15,854 bases of DNA from Gammaproteobacteria bacterium (GCA_030043215.1 JASHYG010000111.1:1-15854); one strand, 5' to 3'; positions 8,043 through 15,124 are shown, counted from the stretch's first letter. Notes: generated by a model not told the origin, from the letters alone. A program made the numbers and translations.

Positions 8043-8561
8043 ATGCCACCGATGCTCCAAGCCTTGAACTTTCGTCGCTGGATCGACGAGAACCGGCACC
8101 TCCTGAGGCCCCCCGTCGGCAACAAGCGCGTCTTCCGGGACAGCGAGCTCATCATCCAGGTCGTCGGAGGGCCGAACTCGCGGAAGGACTTCCACGTCGA
8201 CCCCGGCGAGGAGTTCTTCTACCAGATCGAGGGCGACATGCTGCTCAAGACGGTGCAGCAGGGCCGCGCCGTCGACGTTCCCATCCGCGAGGGCGAGATC
8301 CTCCTCATCCCGCCGCGCATGCCGCACTCGCCGCAGCGCTTCGCCAACACGGTCGGCCTGGTGATCGAGCGCGACCGGCGTCCCGGCGAGCAGGACGGGG
8401 TGCAGTGGTACTGCGAGCGCTGCGGTGAGCTCCTGTACGAGGAGTTCTTCGCGCTCACGGATATCGAGACGCAGTTTCCGCCAGTGTTCGAGCGCTTCTT
8501 CGGCAGCCTCGAGCGGCGCACGTGCGCGCGCTGCGGGGCGGTGATGGAGCGCGCGGGGTGA
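8043..8561 (+). CDS. nbaC: 3-hydroxyanthranilate 3,4-dioxygenase
   Basis: This non-heme iron cupin enzyme opens the ring of 3-hydroxyanthranilate to 2-amino-3-carboxymuconate semialdehyde, which closes spontaneously to quinolinate for NAD synthesis. The 172 residues match the bacterial form. The iron ligands are visible as H51, E57 (in KDFHVDPGEEFFYQ) and H95 (PPRMPHSPQRF); R47 and R99 fit the substrate-binding arginines. The C-terminal rubredoxin-like iron site typical of bacterial enzymes is intact: C124-x2-C127 and C161-x2-C164. GAGGA about 9 nt upstream supports the ATG at 8043; a second ATG lies at 8052. The stop overlaps the GTG of the next gene (GTGA), so it heads a tight kynurenine cluster. 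Confidence 0.96.
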   Translation: MPPMLQALNFRRWIDENRHLLRPPVGNKRVFRDSELIIQVVGGPNSRKDFHVDPGEEFFYQIEGDMLLKTVQQGRAVDVPIREGEILLIPPRMPHSPQRFANTVGLVIERDRRPGEQDGVQWYCERCGELLYEEFFALTDIETQFPPVFERFFGSLERRTCARCGAVMERAG

Positions 8562-9451
8562 AGGCGCGTGTCCGCGCCGGTCTCGTCGAGCTCAGCGTCG
8601 ATCTCGAGCGCCCGCTCAGCCTCGCGATCGAGGTGGCGTTCACGGGAACGGAGCCGCGCCACTTCGGCGCGCCGCCCGCGAGCGCGCATCCGCTCGTCAT
8701 GCCCGGATTCCCGGGCCGTGTCGCCGCCGGCGCAAGCTGCAATTGCAGCACCATCACGCTCACGCCTCATTGCAACGGCACCCATACCGAGTGCGCCGGC
8801 CATCTCACCACGCAATCCCTCGACGCGTTCCGGGTCGTGCCGGCCGGCTGGGTCCCGGCGGCGCTTCTCACGGTCGCGCCGGAAAGCCCCCGCGACACGG
8901 ACGAGACGAGCGACCCGCCGCCCCGACCGGGCGACCGGCTCGTCACGCGCCGGCTGCTCGAGGCCGCCTGGCCGGCTCGCTCCGTCTGGAGCGCGCCGGG
9001 GCACTGCGCCGCGGAAGCACGGGCTCTCTCCGCCTCGGACGTGCCGCTGCGCGCGCTGGTGATCCGAGCGCTGGTGATCCGCACGCTTCCGAACTCCGCG
9101 GAGAAGCTCCGGCGCGATTACACCGCGGAGGCCGCGCCCTATCTCTCCAGCGAGGCGGCGCATTGGCTGGCCGGCCGCGGGATCGAGCACCTGGTGGTCG
9201 ACCTGCCCTCCATCGACCGGATCCACGATGAGGGACGTCTCACCGCACACCGGGTATTCTTTGGCCTGCCGCCCGGAGCGCGCGAGCTGTCGCTCGCGAG
9301 ACGGCCGCAGTGCACCATCACGGAGCTCGCCTACGTGCCGGACTCGGCGGTCGATGGAGAATACCTGCTCGAGCTGCAGGTGCCGGCCCTGGGCGGAGAT
9401 GCCGTGCCCAGCCGGCCGCTGCTCTATCAGCTGGAGAGACCCGCGCCTTGA
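8558..9451 (+). CDS. Cyclase-family protein, probable kynurenine formamidase (KynB-like)
   Basis: The 297-residue protein belongs to the metal-dependent cyclase family (PF04199) that includes bacterial kynurenine formamidase, which hydrolyses N-formylkynurenine to kynurenine. Position between 3-hydroxyanthranilate dioxygenase and kynureninase genes supports that role. The metal region reads TPHCNGTHTECAGHLT (about 70-83). GTH and the later H82 match the KynB pattern HxGTHxDxPxH, but the first His is displaced by one residue and Asp is replaced by E78. It is also longer than KynB (about 210 residues), so it is a divergent subfamily member. The GTG at 8558 overlaps the upstream stop and has GGAG 8 nt before it. 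Residues 166-175 are a tandem ALVIR-ALVIR from a 15-bp DNA duplication. Family is clear and the reaction is inferred from context. Confidence 0.8.
   Translation: MKARVRAGLVELSVDLERPLSLAIEVAFTGTEPRHFGAPPASAHPLVMPGFPGRVAAGASCNCSTITLTPHCNGTHTECAGHLTTQSLDAFRVVPAGWVPAALLTVAPESPRDTDETSDPPPRPGDRLVTRRLLEAAWPARSVWSAPGHCAAEARALSASDVPLRALVIRALVIRTLPNSAEKLRRDYTAEAAPYLSSEAAHWLAGRGIEHLVVDLPSIDRIHDEGRLTAHRVFFGLPPGARELSLARRPQCTITELAYVPDSAVDGEYLLELQVPALGGDAVPSRPLLYQLERPAP
9053..9082 (+). repeat. 15-bp in-frame tandem duplication in the formamidase gene
   Basis: Two adjacent copies of GCGCTGGTGATCCG plus one base (A in the first, C in the second) differ at 1 of 15 positions and encode ALVIR twice. The near-identity suggests a recent slippage or duplication. 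Confidence 0.9.
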
Positions 9452-9480
9452 GCCCCGAGACGACCACGAGCCCTGAGGCG

Positions 9481-10740
9481 ATGCTCAAATACGCGCGCCG
9501 CCAGGATGCGACCGATCCGCTGCGCGAGCTCTCCCGCCAGTTCTCGCTGCCCCACAGTCTCGGCGGCGCGCCGCTCGTCTACCTCTGCGGCCACTCGCTC
9601 GGCCCGCTGCCGCGCGCCGCGCGGGACATCGTCACCCAGGAGCTCGACGACTGGGGCCGGCTCGCGGTGCTCGGCCACGAGGGTGCGCAGCGTCCGTGGA
9701 TCCCCTATCACGAGCACCTCCGCTCGGGTCTCGAGTATCTGACCGGCGCCCGCTCGGGCGAGGTCGTCGCGATGAACTCCCTCACGGTCAATCTGCACCT
9801 GATGCTCGCGAGCTTCTATCGCCCGGCGGGCCGGCGGACCAAGATCCTGATGGAGGCCCGCGCCTTTCCGTCGGACCGGCACGCCGTCGCCTCGCAGATC
9901 GCGTGGCGCGGCCTCGATCCGCGCTCGGAGCTGATCGAGCTCGCACCCGAGGAAGGCAATCCTGTCATCGCGGAGTCCGCCGTGGAGGAGCTCCTGCGCG
10001 AGCGGGGCGAGGAGATCGCGGTGGTGCTGTGGCCCGGGGTGCAGTACCTCACCGGCCAGGCGTTCGACCTTGCCGCCATCGCGCAAGCCGCCCGCCGCGC
10101 GGGATGCGTCGCGGGCTTCGATCTGGCGCACGCGATCGGCAACGTGCCGCTCGCGCTGCACGAGGCGGACGCCGACTTCGCCGTGTGGTGCAGCTACAAA
10201 TATTTGAATGGCGGCCCCGGCGCCATCGGCGGCTGCTTCGTCCACGAGCGGCATGGCGATGATTCCCGCCTGCCCCGCCTCGCGGGCTGGTGGGGACACG
10301 ATCCCGCGACGCGCTTCGAGATGGGCCCCGAGTTCTGGGCGGCCCGAGGCGCCGACGGCTGGCAGGTGAGCAACCCGCCGATCCTCTCGAGCGCGCCGCT
10401 CGTCGCCTCGCTCGAGATCTTCCGGGCCGCCGGCATCGAGCGACTGCGCGCGAAGTCCGTCGCCCTCACGCGGTTCCTCGAGCAGCTCCTCGCGCCGCTG
10501 CCCGTCACCCTTCTCACCCCGCGCGACCCCGCCGCGCGCGGCTGTCAGCTATCCATCCGGATCGGGGGAACGCCCGGCAGGGGACGGCGGATCTTCAACG
10601 CGCTCGAGTCGCATGGCATCGTGTGCGACTGGCGCGAGCCCGACATCATCCGCGTCGCGCCCGCCCCGCTCTACAACCGCTTCGAGGAAGTCCTGCACTT
10701 CGCCGAGCGGCTCGCGCAGGCGCTGCACACCGTTCCCTGA
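9481..10740 (+). CDS. kynU: Kynureninase
   Basis: Kynureninase is a PLP-dependent fold-type I enzyme that cleaves kynurenine or 3-hydroxykynurenine to (3-hydroxy)anthranilate plus alanine. The 419-residue protein has the family landmarks LCGHSLGPLP, VVAMNSLTVNLHLMLASFY, the PLP-aspartate region GFDLAHAIGN, and the Schiff-base lysine K240 in CSYKYLNGGPGAIGG. Also present are GWWGH, WQVSNPPILS, and a C-terminal domain with GIVCDWREPDIIRVAPAPLYN. With KMO downstream and the dioxygenase upstream, 3-hydroxykynurenine is the likely substrate. The ATG at 9481 is preferred. An in-frame TTG at 9448 overlapping the upstream stop (TTGA), with GGAG 11 nt before it, would add 11 residues and cannot be excluded. 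The gene ends one base before the kmo ATG. Confidence 0.96.
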   Translation: MLKYARRQDATDPLRELSRQFSLPHSLGGAPLVYLCGHSLGPLPRAARDIVTQELDDWGRLAVLGHEGAQRPWIPYHEHLRSGLEYLTGARSGEVVAMNSLTVNLHLMLASFYRPAGRRTKILMEARAFPSDRHAVASQIAWRGLDPRSELIELAPEEGNPVIAESAVEELLRERGEEIAVVLWPGVQYLTGQAFDLAAIAQAARRAGCVAGFDLAHAIGNVPLALHEADADFAVWCSYKYLNGGPGAIGGCFVHERHGDDSRLPRLAGWWGHDPATRFEMGPEFWAARGADGWQVSNPPILSSAPLVASLEIFRAAGIERLRAKSVALTRFLEQLLAPLPVTLLTPRDPAARGCQLSIRIGGTPGRGRRIFNALESHGIVCDWREPDIIRVAPAPLYNRFEEVLHFAERLAQALHTVP

Positions 10741-10741
10741 G

Positions 10742-12124
10742 ATGCGGGCGCAGCCCGTCAACATCGTCGGCGCGGGCCTTGCCGGCCCCTTGCTCGCCAT
10801 CCTGCTCGCCCGACGCGGCTTCCCGGTGACGGTGTACGAGCGCCGGAGCGACCCTCGGGCCTCCGCCGCCGAGGCGGGCCGCTCCATCAATCTCGCGCTC
10901 GCCGCGCGCGGCATTCGCGCGCTCGAGCACGCCGGCATCCTGCATCGCGTGCGGCCTCTGACCATCCCCATGCGAGGCCGCATGGTGCACGATCTCGGCG
11001 GGCCACCCGCGTTGCTGCCGTACGGCCAGCGCCCGGAGGAGATCCACTACTCGATCGGGCGCGGCGCGCTCAATCGCCTGCTCATCGAGGAGGCGGCCCG
11101 GCATCCCGGGGTAACCTTTCATTTTGGGCGCGGTTATGCCGGGATGCCCGGCCACGCCGCTAGGGCGCCAGTGATCGCCGCCGACGGCGCCGGCTCAGCG
11201 GTGCGCGCGAGCCTCGTCGAGCGCGGGTCGATCGCCGCGCACGAGGATCCGCTCGACCACGATTACAAGGAGCTCTCGATCCCACCGTTGACGATCCCAC
11301 CACTGACGATTCCGCCGCTGACGATTCCGCCTGCGGGGGGCCGCCACGCTCTGGAGCCCGAAGCGCTGCACATCTGGCCGCGCCGCGGTTTCATGCTGAT
11401 CGCTCTGCCCAACACCGACGGCAGCTTCACGGCGACGCTGTTCCTGCCGCGCGAGGGACCGTGCAGCTTTGCGTCGCTGCAGACGGACCAAGACATCGAG
11501 GACTTCTTCGGCGGCGAGTTTCCCGACGTCGTACCGCTCATGCCCGACTTGCTGCCGCAATTCCACGCGCATCCGCAGGGCCACCTGGGCACCGTGCATG
11601 CCGCGCCTTGGCACGCAGGCGGCGGGGTGCTCTTGCTCGGCGATGCCGCCCACGCCATCGTGCCCTTCCACGGCCAGGGCATGAACGCCGCGTTCGAGGA
11701 CTGCGTCGCCCTCGATGCGTTGCTCGACCGGCATGAGACCTGGGAATCGCTGTTCGCGGCGTTCGAGGCCGAGCGTCGTCCCAACGCCGAGGCCATCGCG
11801 CAGATGGCGATCGAGAACTATGGCGAGATGCGCGAGCAGGTACTGGACCCCAAATTCCTGCGCCAGAAATCCTGGGCGCTCGAGCTGGAGCGGCGTTTCC
11901 CGGACCGGTTCATCCCGCGGTACTCGATGGTGATGTTCCACCCGGAGATCTCCTACGCCGAGGCGCTGCGCCGCGGCGCCGTGCAGCAGGAGATCCTCGA
12001 CCTGCTCGACGAGCGCGCCGGCGCGCCGGAGGTCGCGGGAGCGACACGAGCGACCGGCGCCACGGGAGAGACGCGGACGCTCGACCTGCAGCTCGCCCGG
12101 AAGCTGATCCTCGCGCGGCTCTGA
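10742..12124 (+). CDS. kmo: Kynurenine 3-monooxygenase
   Basis: KMO is an FAD-dependent class A monooxygenase that uses NADPH and O2 to hydroxylate L-kynurenine. The 460-residue product carries the FAD-binding GxGxxG (IVGAGLAG, G10-G15) with acidic end VYERR, then RSINLALAARGIRAL, HYSIGRGALNRLL, the DG motif ADGAGSAVR (D148), and LEPEALHIWPR. The GD motif with the KMO signature is LLLGDAAHAIVPFHGQGMNAAFEDC (D301; read as LLLGDAAHAIVPFHG and QGMNAAFEDC). Two oddities stand out: the stretch before the DG motif is about 15 residues shorter than in human KMO, and residues 180-194 are a triple IPPLT repeat absent from other KMOs I know. The C-terminal tail is rich in Ala, Thr and Gly. Start ATG follows the kynU stop by one base. 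It completes a 3-hydroxykynurenine to quinolinate precursor route with its neighbours. Confidence 0.95.
   Translation: MRAQPVNIVGAGLAGPLLAILLARRGFPVTVYERRSDPRASAAEAGRSINLALAARGIRALEHAGILHRVRPLTIPMRGRMVHDLGGPPALLPYGQRPEEIHYSIGRGALNRLLIEEAARHPGVTFHFGRGYAGMPGHAARAPVIAADGAGSAVRASLVERGSIAAHEDPLDHDYKELSIPPLTIPPLTIPPLTIPPAGGRHALEPEALHIWPRRGFMLIALPNTDGSFTATLFLPREGPCSFASLQTDQDIEDFFGGEFPDVVPLMPDLLPQFHAHPQGHLGTVHAAPWHAGGGVLLLGDAAHAIVPFHGQGMNAAFEDCVALDALLDRHETWESLFAAFEAERRPNAEAIAQMAIENYGEMREQVLDPKFLRQKSWALELERRFPDRFIPRYSMVMFHPEISYAEALRRGAVQQEILDLLDERAGAPEVAGATRATGATGETRTLDLQLARKLILARL
11279..11323 (+). repeat. Three 15-bp in-frame tandem repeats in kmo
   Basis: Units at 11279-11293, 11294-11308 and 11309-11323 share the pattern ATyCCrCCryTGACG (y = C/T, r = A/G) and each encode I-P-P-L-T. 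A fourth partial unit ATTCCGCC starts at 11324. In human KMO the same place reads TIPP then directly NGDYAMEP, so the repeat adds 15 residues after the conserved strand YKELSIPP. Wobble differences between units suggest the repeat is older than a single recent slippage. Confidence 0.92.
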
Positions 12125-12144
12125 GACGCACACTGGAGATGACC

Positions 12145-13674
12145 ATGGCACGACACATCGGCGCGCTGCTCGGACTGCTGGTCTTCTCCACCGTGGCCCA
12201 GGCCGGCGATACCGGCCTCCTGCGGCAAGTCGACGCTTACCGGCTCGCCCACGAGCCCCAGATCATCGGTCAGCTCGACGAGCTCACTCGTATCAGGAGC
12301 ATTGCGGCGGACCGGGCCGGACTCGCGGCCGCAGCCGAGCGACTGGTTACCGCGCTGCGAGAGCGCGGATTTCATGCGCGGCTGCTGACTCTTCGTCCAG
12401 GCGTTCCGCCTCTGGTGTTCGGCGAGCTCGACAGCCCGGGCGCGCGCAGGACCGTCGTCTTCTATGCCCATTACGACGGGCAGCCCGTGACGCCGTCGCA
12501 GTGGAGCTCCGATCCGTTCGGACCCGTGATGCGCAGCGCTCCGCTGAGCTCGGGCGGCCGGCAGATCGACTGGAGGACGGCGCGGCCGCCATTCGATCCC
12601 GAGTGGCGCCTCTTCGGCCGCGCCGCCGCGGATGACAAGGCGTCGATCGTTGCTTTCCTCGCCGCGTTCGATGCTCTGAGAGCCGCTCACCGGCCGCCGT
12701 CCGTCAATATCAAGGTCGCCTGGGAGGGCGAAGAGGAAGCCGGGTCGCCGCATCTCGAGGAGATCCTGCGCACGCAGCGGGGATTGCTCCGATCCGATCT
12801 GTGGCTCATCGGCGATGCGCCCGTGCATCAATCCGGAAAGGCGATGCTCTACTTCGGCGCGCGCGGACTCGTCGGCCTCGAGATGACCCTCTATGGGCCA
12901 GTCACCGCTCTTCACGACGGTCATTATGGGAACTGGGCGCCAAACCCGGCGGCCATGGCGGCCACTTTGATCTCACAGATGCGCGCTCCGGACGGCCATA
13001 TTCTCATTCCAGGTCTCGCGGATCATGTCCGCCCGCTCACGGCGGCCGAGAGACAGGCGATCCACGACCTGCCGCCCGTCGATCGTCAGCTCGAGCGGCA
13101 GTTCGGCATCGGCCGGCCGGAAGCCGCAGAGGGGCTCGCCTCGAGTCTCATGCGTCCCGCGCTCAACATACGCGGGATCAGCTCGGGTCACGTCGCAGCG
13201 GCGGCAGCCAATGCGATCCCCACGGACGCCGAAGTCTCCATCGATTTCCGCCTGGTTCCGGATCAAACACCTGAGGAGGTGCGGGCGGCGGTCGAGAGTT
13301 TCCTGCGGTCCAAAGGCTATACCCTTGTCACTCGCGAACCGGGCGAGCCAACGCGGCTCGCGCATGCGCGGATCGCGCGGCTGCAATGGGAAGCCGGCTA
13401 CCCCGCTCTCCGCTCCGACATGTCGACGCCGGCGGCTCGAGCGGTCGTGAGCGCCGCGAGCTTCGCCGCCGGAGCGCCGGTCGCTGTATTGCCGATGATG
13501 GGCGGCAGCGTCCCGATATACCTCTTCTCCGATATCTTCGAGGTTCCTGTAATCGGTCTGCCCATCGTCAACTACGACGACAATCAGCACGCGGCGAACG
13601 AGAATCTGCGGCTGCAGAATCTATGGGACGGGATCCGCACCTACGCTGCCATGATGGCCGCGCTGACCTGGTGA
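12145..13674 (+). CDS. Exported M20-family metallopeptidase (dipeptidase-like)
   Basis: This 509-residue zinc peptidase of the M20/M25/M40 family has a signal peptide (MARHIGALLGLLVFSTVAQA, cut after residue 20), so it probably acts in the periplasm or outside. Metal-site motifs: FYAHYDGQPV with H109 and D111, GRAAADDKAS with bridging D163, WEGEEEAGS with catalytic E196 and metal E197, the dimerisation-domain stretch EVSIDFRLVPDQ, and the last ligand H482 in DDNQHAANENL after MMGGSVPIY. Substrate is unknown. The family includes dipeptidases, carboxypeptidases and aminoacylases. The ATG at 12145 has GGAG 6 nt upstream; the earlier ATG at 12139 abuts that site and is less likely. It follows kmo by 20 nt, so it may be co-transcribed with the kynurenine genes, but no pathway step needs it. 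Confidence 0.88.
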   Translation: MARHIGALLGLLVFSTVAQAGDTGLLRQVDAYRLAHEPQIIGQLDELTRIRSIAADRAGLAAAAERLVTALRERGFHARLLTLRPGVPPLVFGELDSPGARRTVVFYAHYDGQPVTPSQWSSDPFGPVMRSAPLSSGGRQIDWRTARPPFDPEWRLFGRAAADDKASIVAFLAAFDALRAAHRPPSVNIKVAWEGEEEAGSPHLEEILRTQRGLLRSDLWLIGDAPVHQSGKAMLYFGARGLVGLEMTLYGPVTALHDGHYGNWAPNPAAMAATLISQMRAPDGHILIPGLADHVRPLTAAERQAIHDLPPVDRQLERQFGIGRPEAAEGLASSLMRPALNIRGISSGHVAAAAANAIPTDAEVSIDFRLVPDQTPEEVRAAVESFLRSKGYTLVTREPGEPTRLAHARIARLQWEAGYPALRSDMSTPAARAVVSAASFAAGAPVAVLPMMGGSVPIYLFSDIFEVPVIGLPIVNYDDNQHAANENLRLQNLWDGIRTYAAMMAALTW

Positions 13675-13750
13675 GTCATCCAAGCACCGCCCGGCCGGAT
13701 TGCGGCGGATCGCCCTGCGTCAATCATAGGCCGACGCCCGGTAGAACGAT

Positions 13751-13790
13751 CTTTCCTTGTATGGAAGGAAAGAATCTATATAATCTTTCC
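13751..13790 (+). repeat. Overlapping inverted repeats (CTTTCC/GGAAAG) in the ATPase promoter
   Basis: CTTTCCTT (13751-13758) and AAGGAAAG (13765-13772) form an 8-bp perfect inverted repeat around a 6-nt centre. The right arm GGAAAGA (13767-13773) also pairs with TCTTTCC (13784-13790). Thus three half-sites with a shared CTTTCC core surround the -35 and -10 of the next gene. This layout suits an operator or an RNA hairpin. No regulator can be named. Confidence 0.55.
13757..13784 (+). promoter_or_regulatory. Promoter of the DUF4143 ATPase gene (consensus -10, leaderless)
   Basis: A perfect TATAAT at 13779-13784 lies 16 bp after TTGTAT (13757-13762), a weak -35 sharing TTG with consensus. The expected transcription start, 6-8 nt after the -10, is about 13790-13793, on top of the ATG at 13793. 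No Shine-Dalgarno sequence is present, so the mRNA is probably leaderless or nearly so. Confidence 0.6.
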
Positions 13791-13792
13791 CT

Positions 13793-15124
13793 ATGGATCA
13801 GGAAACCCTGAAATACGTGCTTGCGCACAACACGACGCGCGCGCTCCCGGACGTGACGCCTCGCACATTGCAGCTGCCTCTGGACTTACGGAAGGTGGTC
13901 GCGCTGGTGGGCATCCGGCGCAGCGGCAAAACCTACATACTCTACGAGACGATGCGCCGCCTCGAAGCGCAGGGCGTCGACCGGCGCCGCATGATCTATC
14001 TCAACTTCGAGGATGACCGACTGCTTCCCATTCACGCGCGGCAGCTCGACCTCATCCTCCGCGCGCACGAGGAGCTCTATCCCGACTTCGCGCGGGAGAA
14101 GAAGTACCTGTTCTTCGATGAGGTGCAGAATGCACCGGGGTGGGAGGCGTTCGTCCGGCGCGTGGACGATACAGAGAACGTCCACATATTCCTGACGGGC
14201 TCGTCGTCTCACCTGCCGTCGCGCGAGATCGCGGCCGGCCTGCGGGGACGAAGCATATCCTACGAGGTCTTCCCGCTCTCGTTCGCCGAATTCCTAGCCT
14301 TCCGCGGCATCGCGCACGAGCCGTACTCACGCAGCTCGGAGAGCCGCGTGGCCTCGGCCTTGACCGAGTACCTTGGGACCGGCGGATTGCCGGAGGTCGT
14401 GTTGGCCGACCCTGCGCTCAGGCCGCGCATCCTCAAGGAATATGTGGATTTGGTGTTCTACAAGGATCTGCTCGAGCGCTACAAGCTGACCAACGCACAG
14501 GCTCTGCGGCAGCTGCTGAAGCACTGTCTCGGCCAGCCAGCCTCGCTGCTCAACATTCATAAGCTCTACAATGACTTCCGATCGCAAGGGCTGGTTCTCT
14601 CGAAGGATACCCTCTACCACTACGTCGCCTGTCTCGAGGAGTCCTATCTCATCTTTCCGCTTCCGATCGCGGATCGATCGGTTCGCAAGCGGGCGATCAA
14701 TCCGAAGAAGCTGCACGTCGTGGATTGGGCGCTCGGGTACCCATTCGTTCCACAGACTCGCATCGACACCGGGCGAAAATTGGAAGCCGCGGTCTTTCTG
14801 CACTGGCGCCGGCAGCGCGAGGACCTCGGATACCTCGGGGGCGAGCGCGAGATCGACCTCGTGGTGAGCCCAGATCGACCCGAGGCGTTGATCAACGTGG
14901 CACTTTCCGTCACCGCGCAGTCAACGTGGGAACATGAGGTCGGAGCGCTGGCCTGGGCCGCTGAGAGACGGCCCGGAGCTCGACGCGTCCTCGTCTCGCA
15001 TGAGCGTTCGAGCCGGCCGCCACCCCGTGGAATTCAGTTCGTAGAGGCCTGGCGGTATCTGCTCGGCATTCCGGAGCCCCGGCGCGCTCGCAGGTCAGAG
15101 TCCCGCAGCGCATACCGGCAGTGA
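13793..15124 (+). CDS. AAA ATPase with DUF4143 domain
   Basis: This 443-residue protein belongs to the widespread bacterial/archaeal AAA_14-DUF4143 ATPases, whose cellular role is largely unknown. Walker A is GIRRSGKT (40-47). Walker B is LFFDE (106-110), followed by VQNAPGW as usual. A sensor-like FLTGSSS spans 133-139, and LRGRSISYEVFPLSFAEFL leads to the DUF4143 helical region (about 215-290, LVFYKDLLERY). A C-terminal restriction-endonuclease-like fold is suggested by E331 and EREIDLVV (D355), but where active nucleases carry ExK this one reads INVALS (367-372), so it probably does not cut DNA. The ATG follows a consensus -10 by 8 nt with no ribosome site. The gene is single, has its own promoter, and separates the kynurenine cluster from folA. 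Such genes are patchily distributed, so transfer is plausible but not shown. Confidence 0.9.
   Translation: MDQETLKYVLAHNTTRALPDVTPRTLQLPLDLRKVVALVGIRRSGKTYILYETMRRLEAQGVDRRRMIYLNFEDDRLLPIHARQLDLILRAHEELYPDFAREKKYLFFDEVQNAPGWEAFVRRVDDTENVHIFLTGSSSHLPSREIAAGLRGRSISYEVFPLSFAEFLAFRGIAHEPYSRSSESRVASALTEYLGTGGLPEVVLADPALRPRILKEYVDLVFYKDLLERYKLTNAQALRQLLKHCLGQPASLLNIHKLYNDFRSQGLVLSKDTLYHYVACLEESYLIFPLPIADRSVRKRAINPKKLHVVDWALGYPFVPQTRIDTGRKLEAAVFLHWRRQREDLGYLGGEREIDLVVSPDRPEALINVALSVTAQSTWEHEVGALAWAAERRPGARRVLVSHERSSRPPPRGIQFVEAWRYLLGIPEPRRARRSESRSAYRQ

Larger units (their letters stand above)
13675..13792. other. Intergenic region between the M20 peptidase and ATPase genes
   Basis: The first half (to about 13740) is GC-rich and has no convincing terminator: a 4-bp GGCG/CGCC hairpin near 13703-13715 lacks a U-tract. 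The second half is AT-rich and holds a promoter and short inverted repeats described separately. No small ORF with a ribosome site is apparent. Confidence 0.6.

Noticed and set aside
11279..11331. The 15-bp repeats in kmo as a CRISPR-like or mobile-element repeat
   Set aside because: Units are contiguous with no spacers, in frame, and encode a simple pentapeptide repeat; no flanking target-site duplication is visible.
13700..13730. Possible terminator after the M20 peptidase gene
   Set aside because: The GGCG/CGCC stem is only 4 bp, outer pairs are asymmetric and no T-run follows.
13793..15124. DUF4143 ATPase as part of a defence system or toxin-antitoxin pair
   Set aside because: It stands alone: neighbours are a peptidase and folA, with no partner gene, nuclease, toxin or phage/mobile marker in the window.
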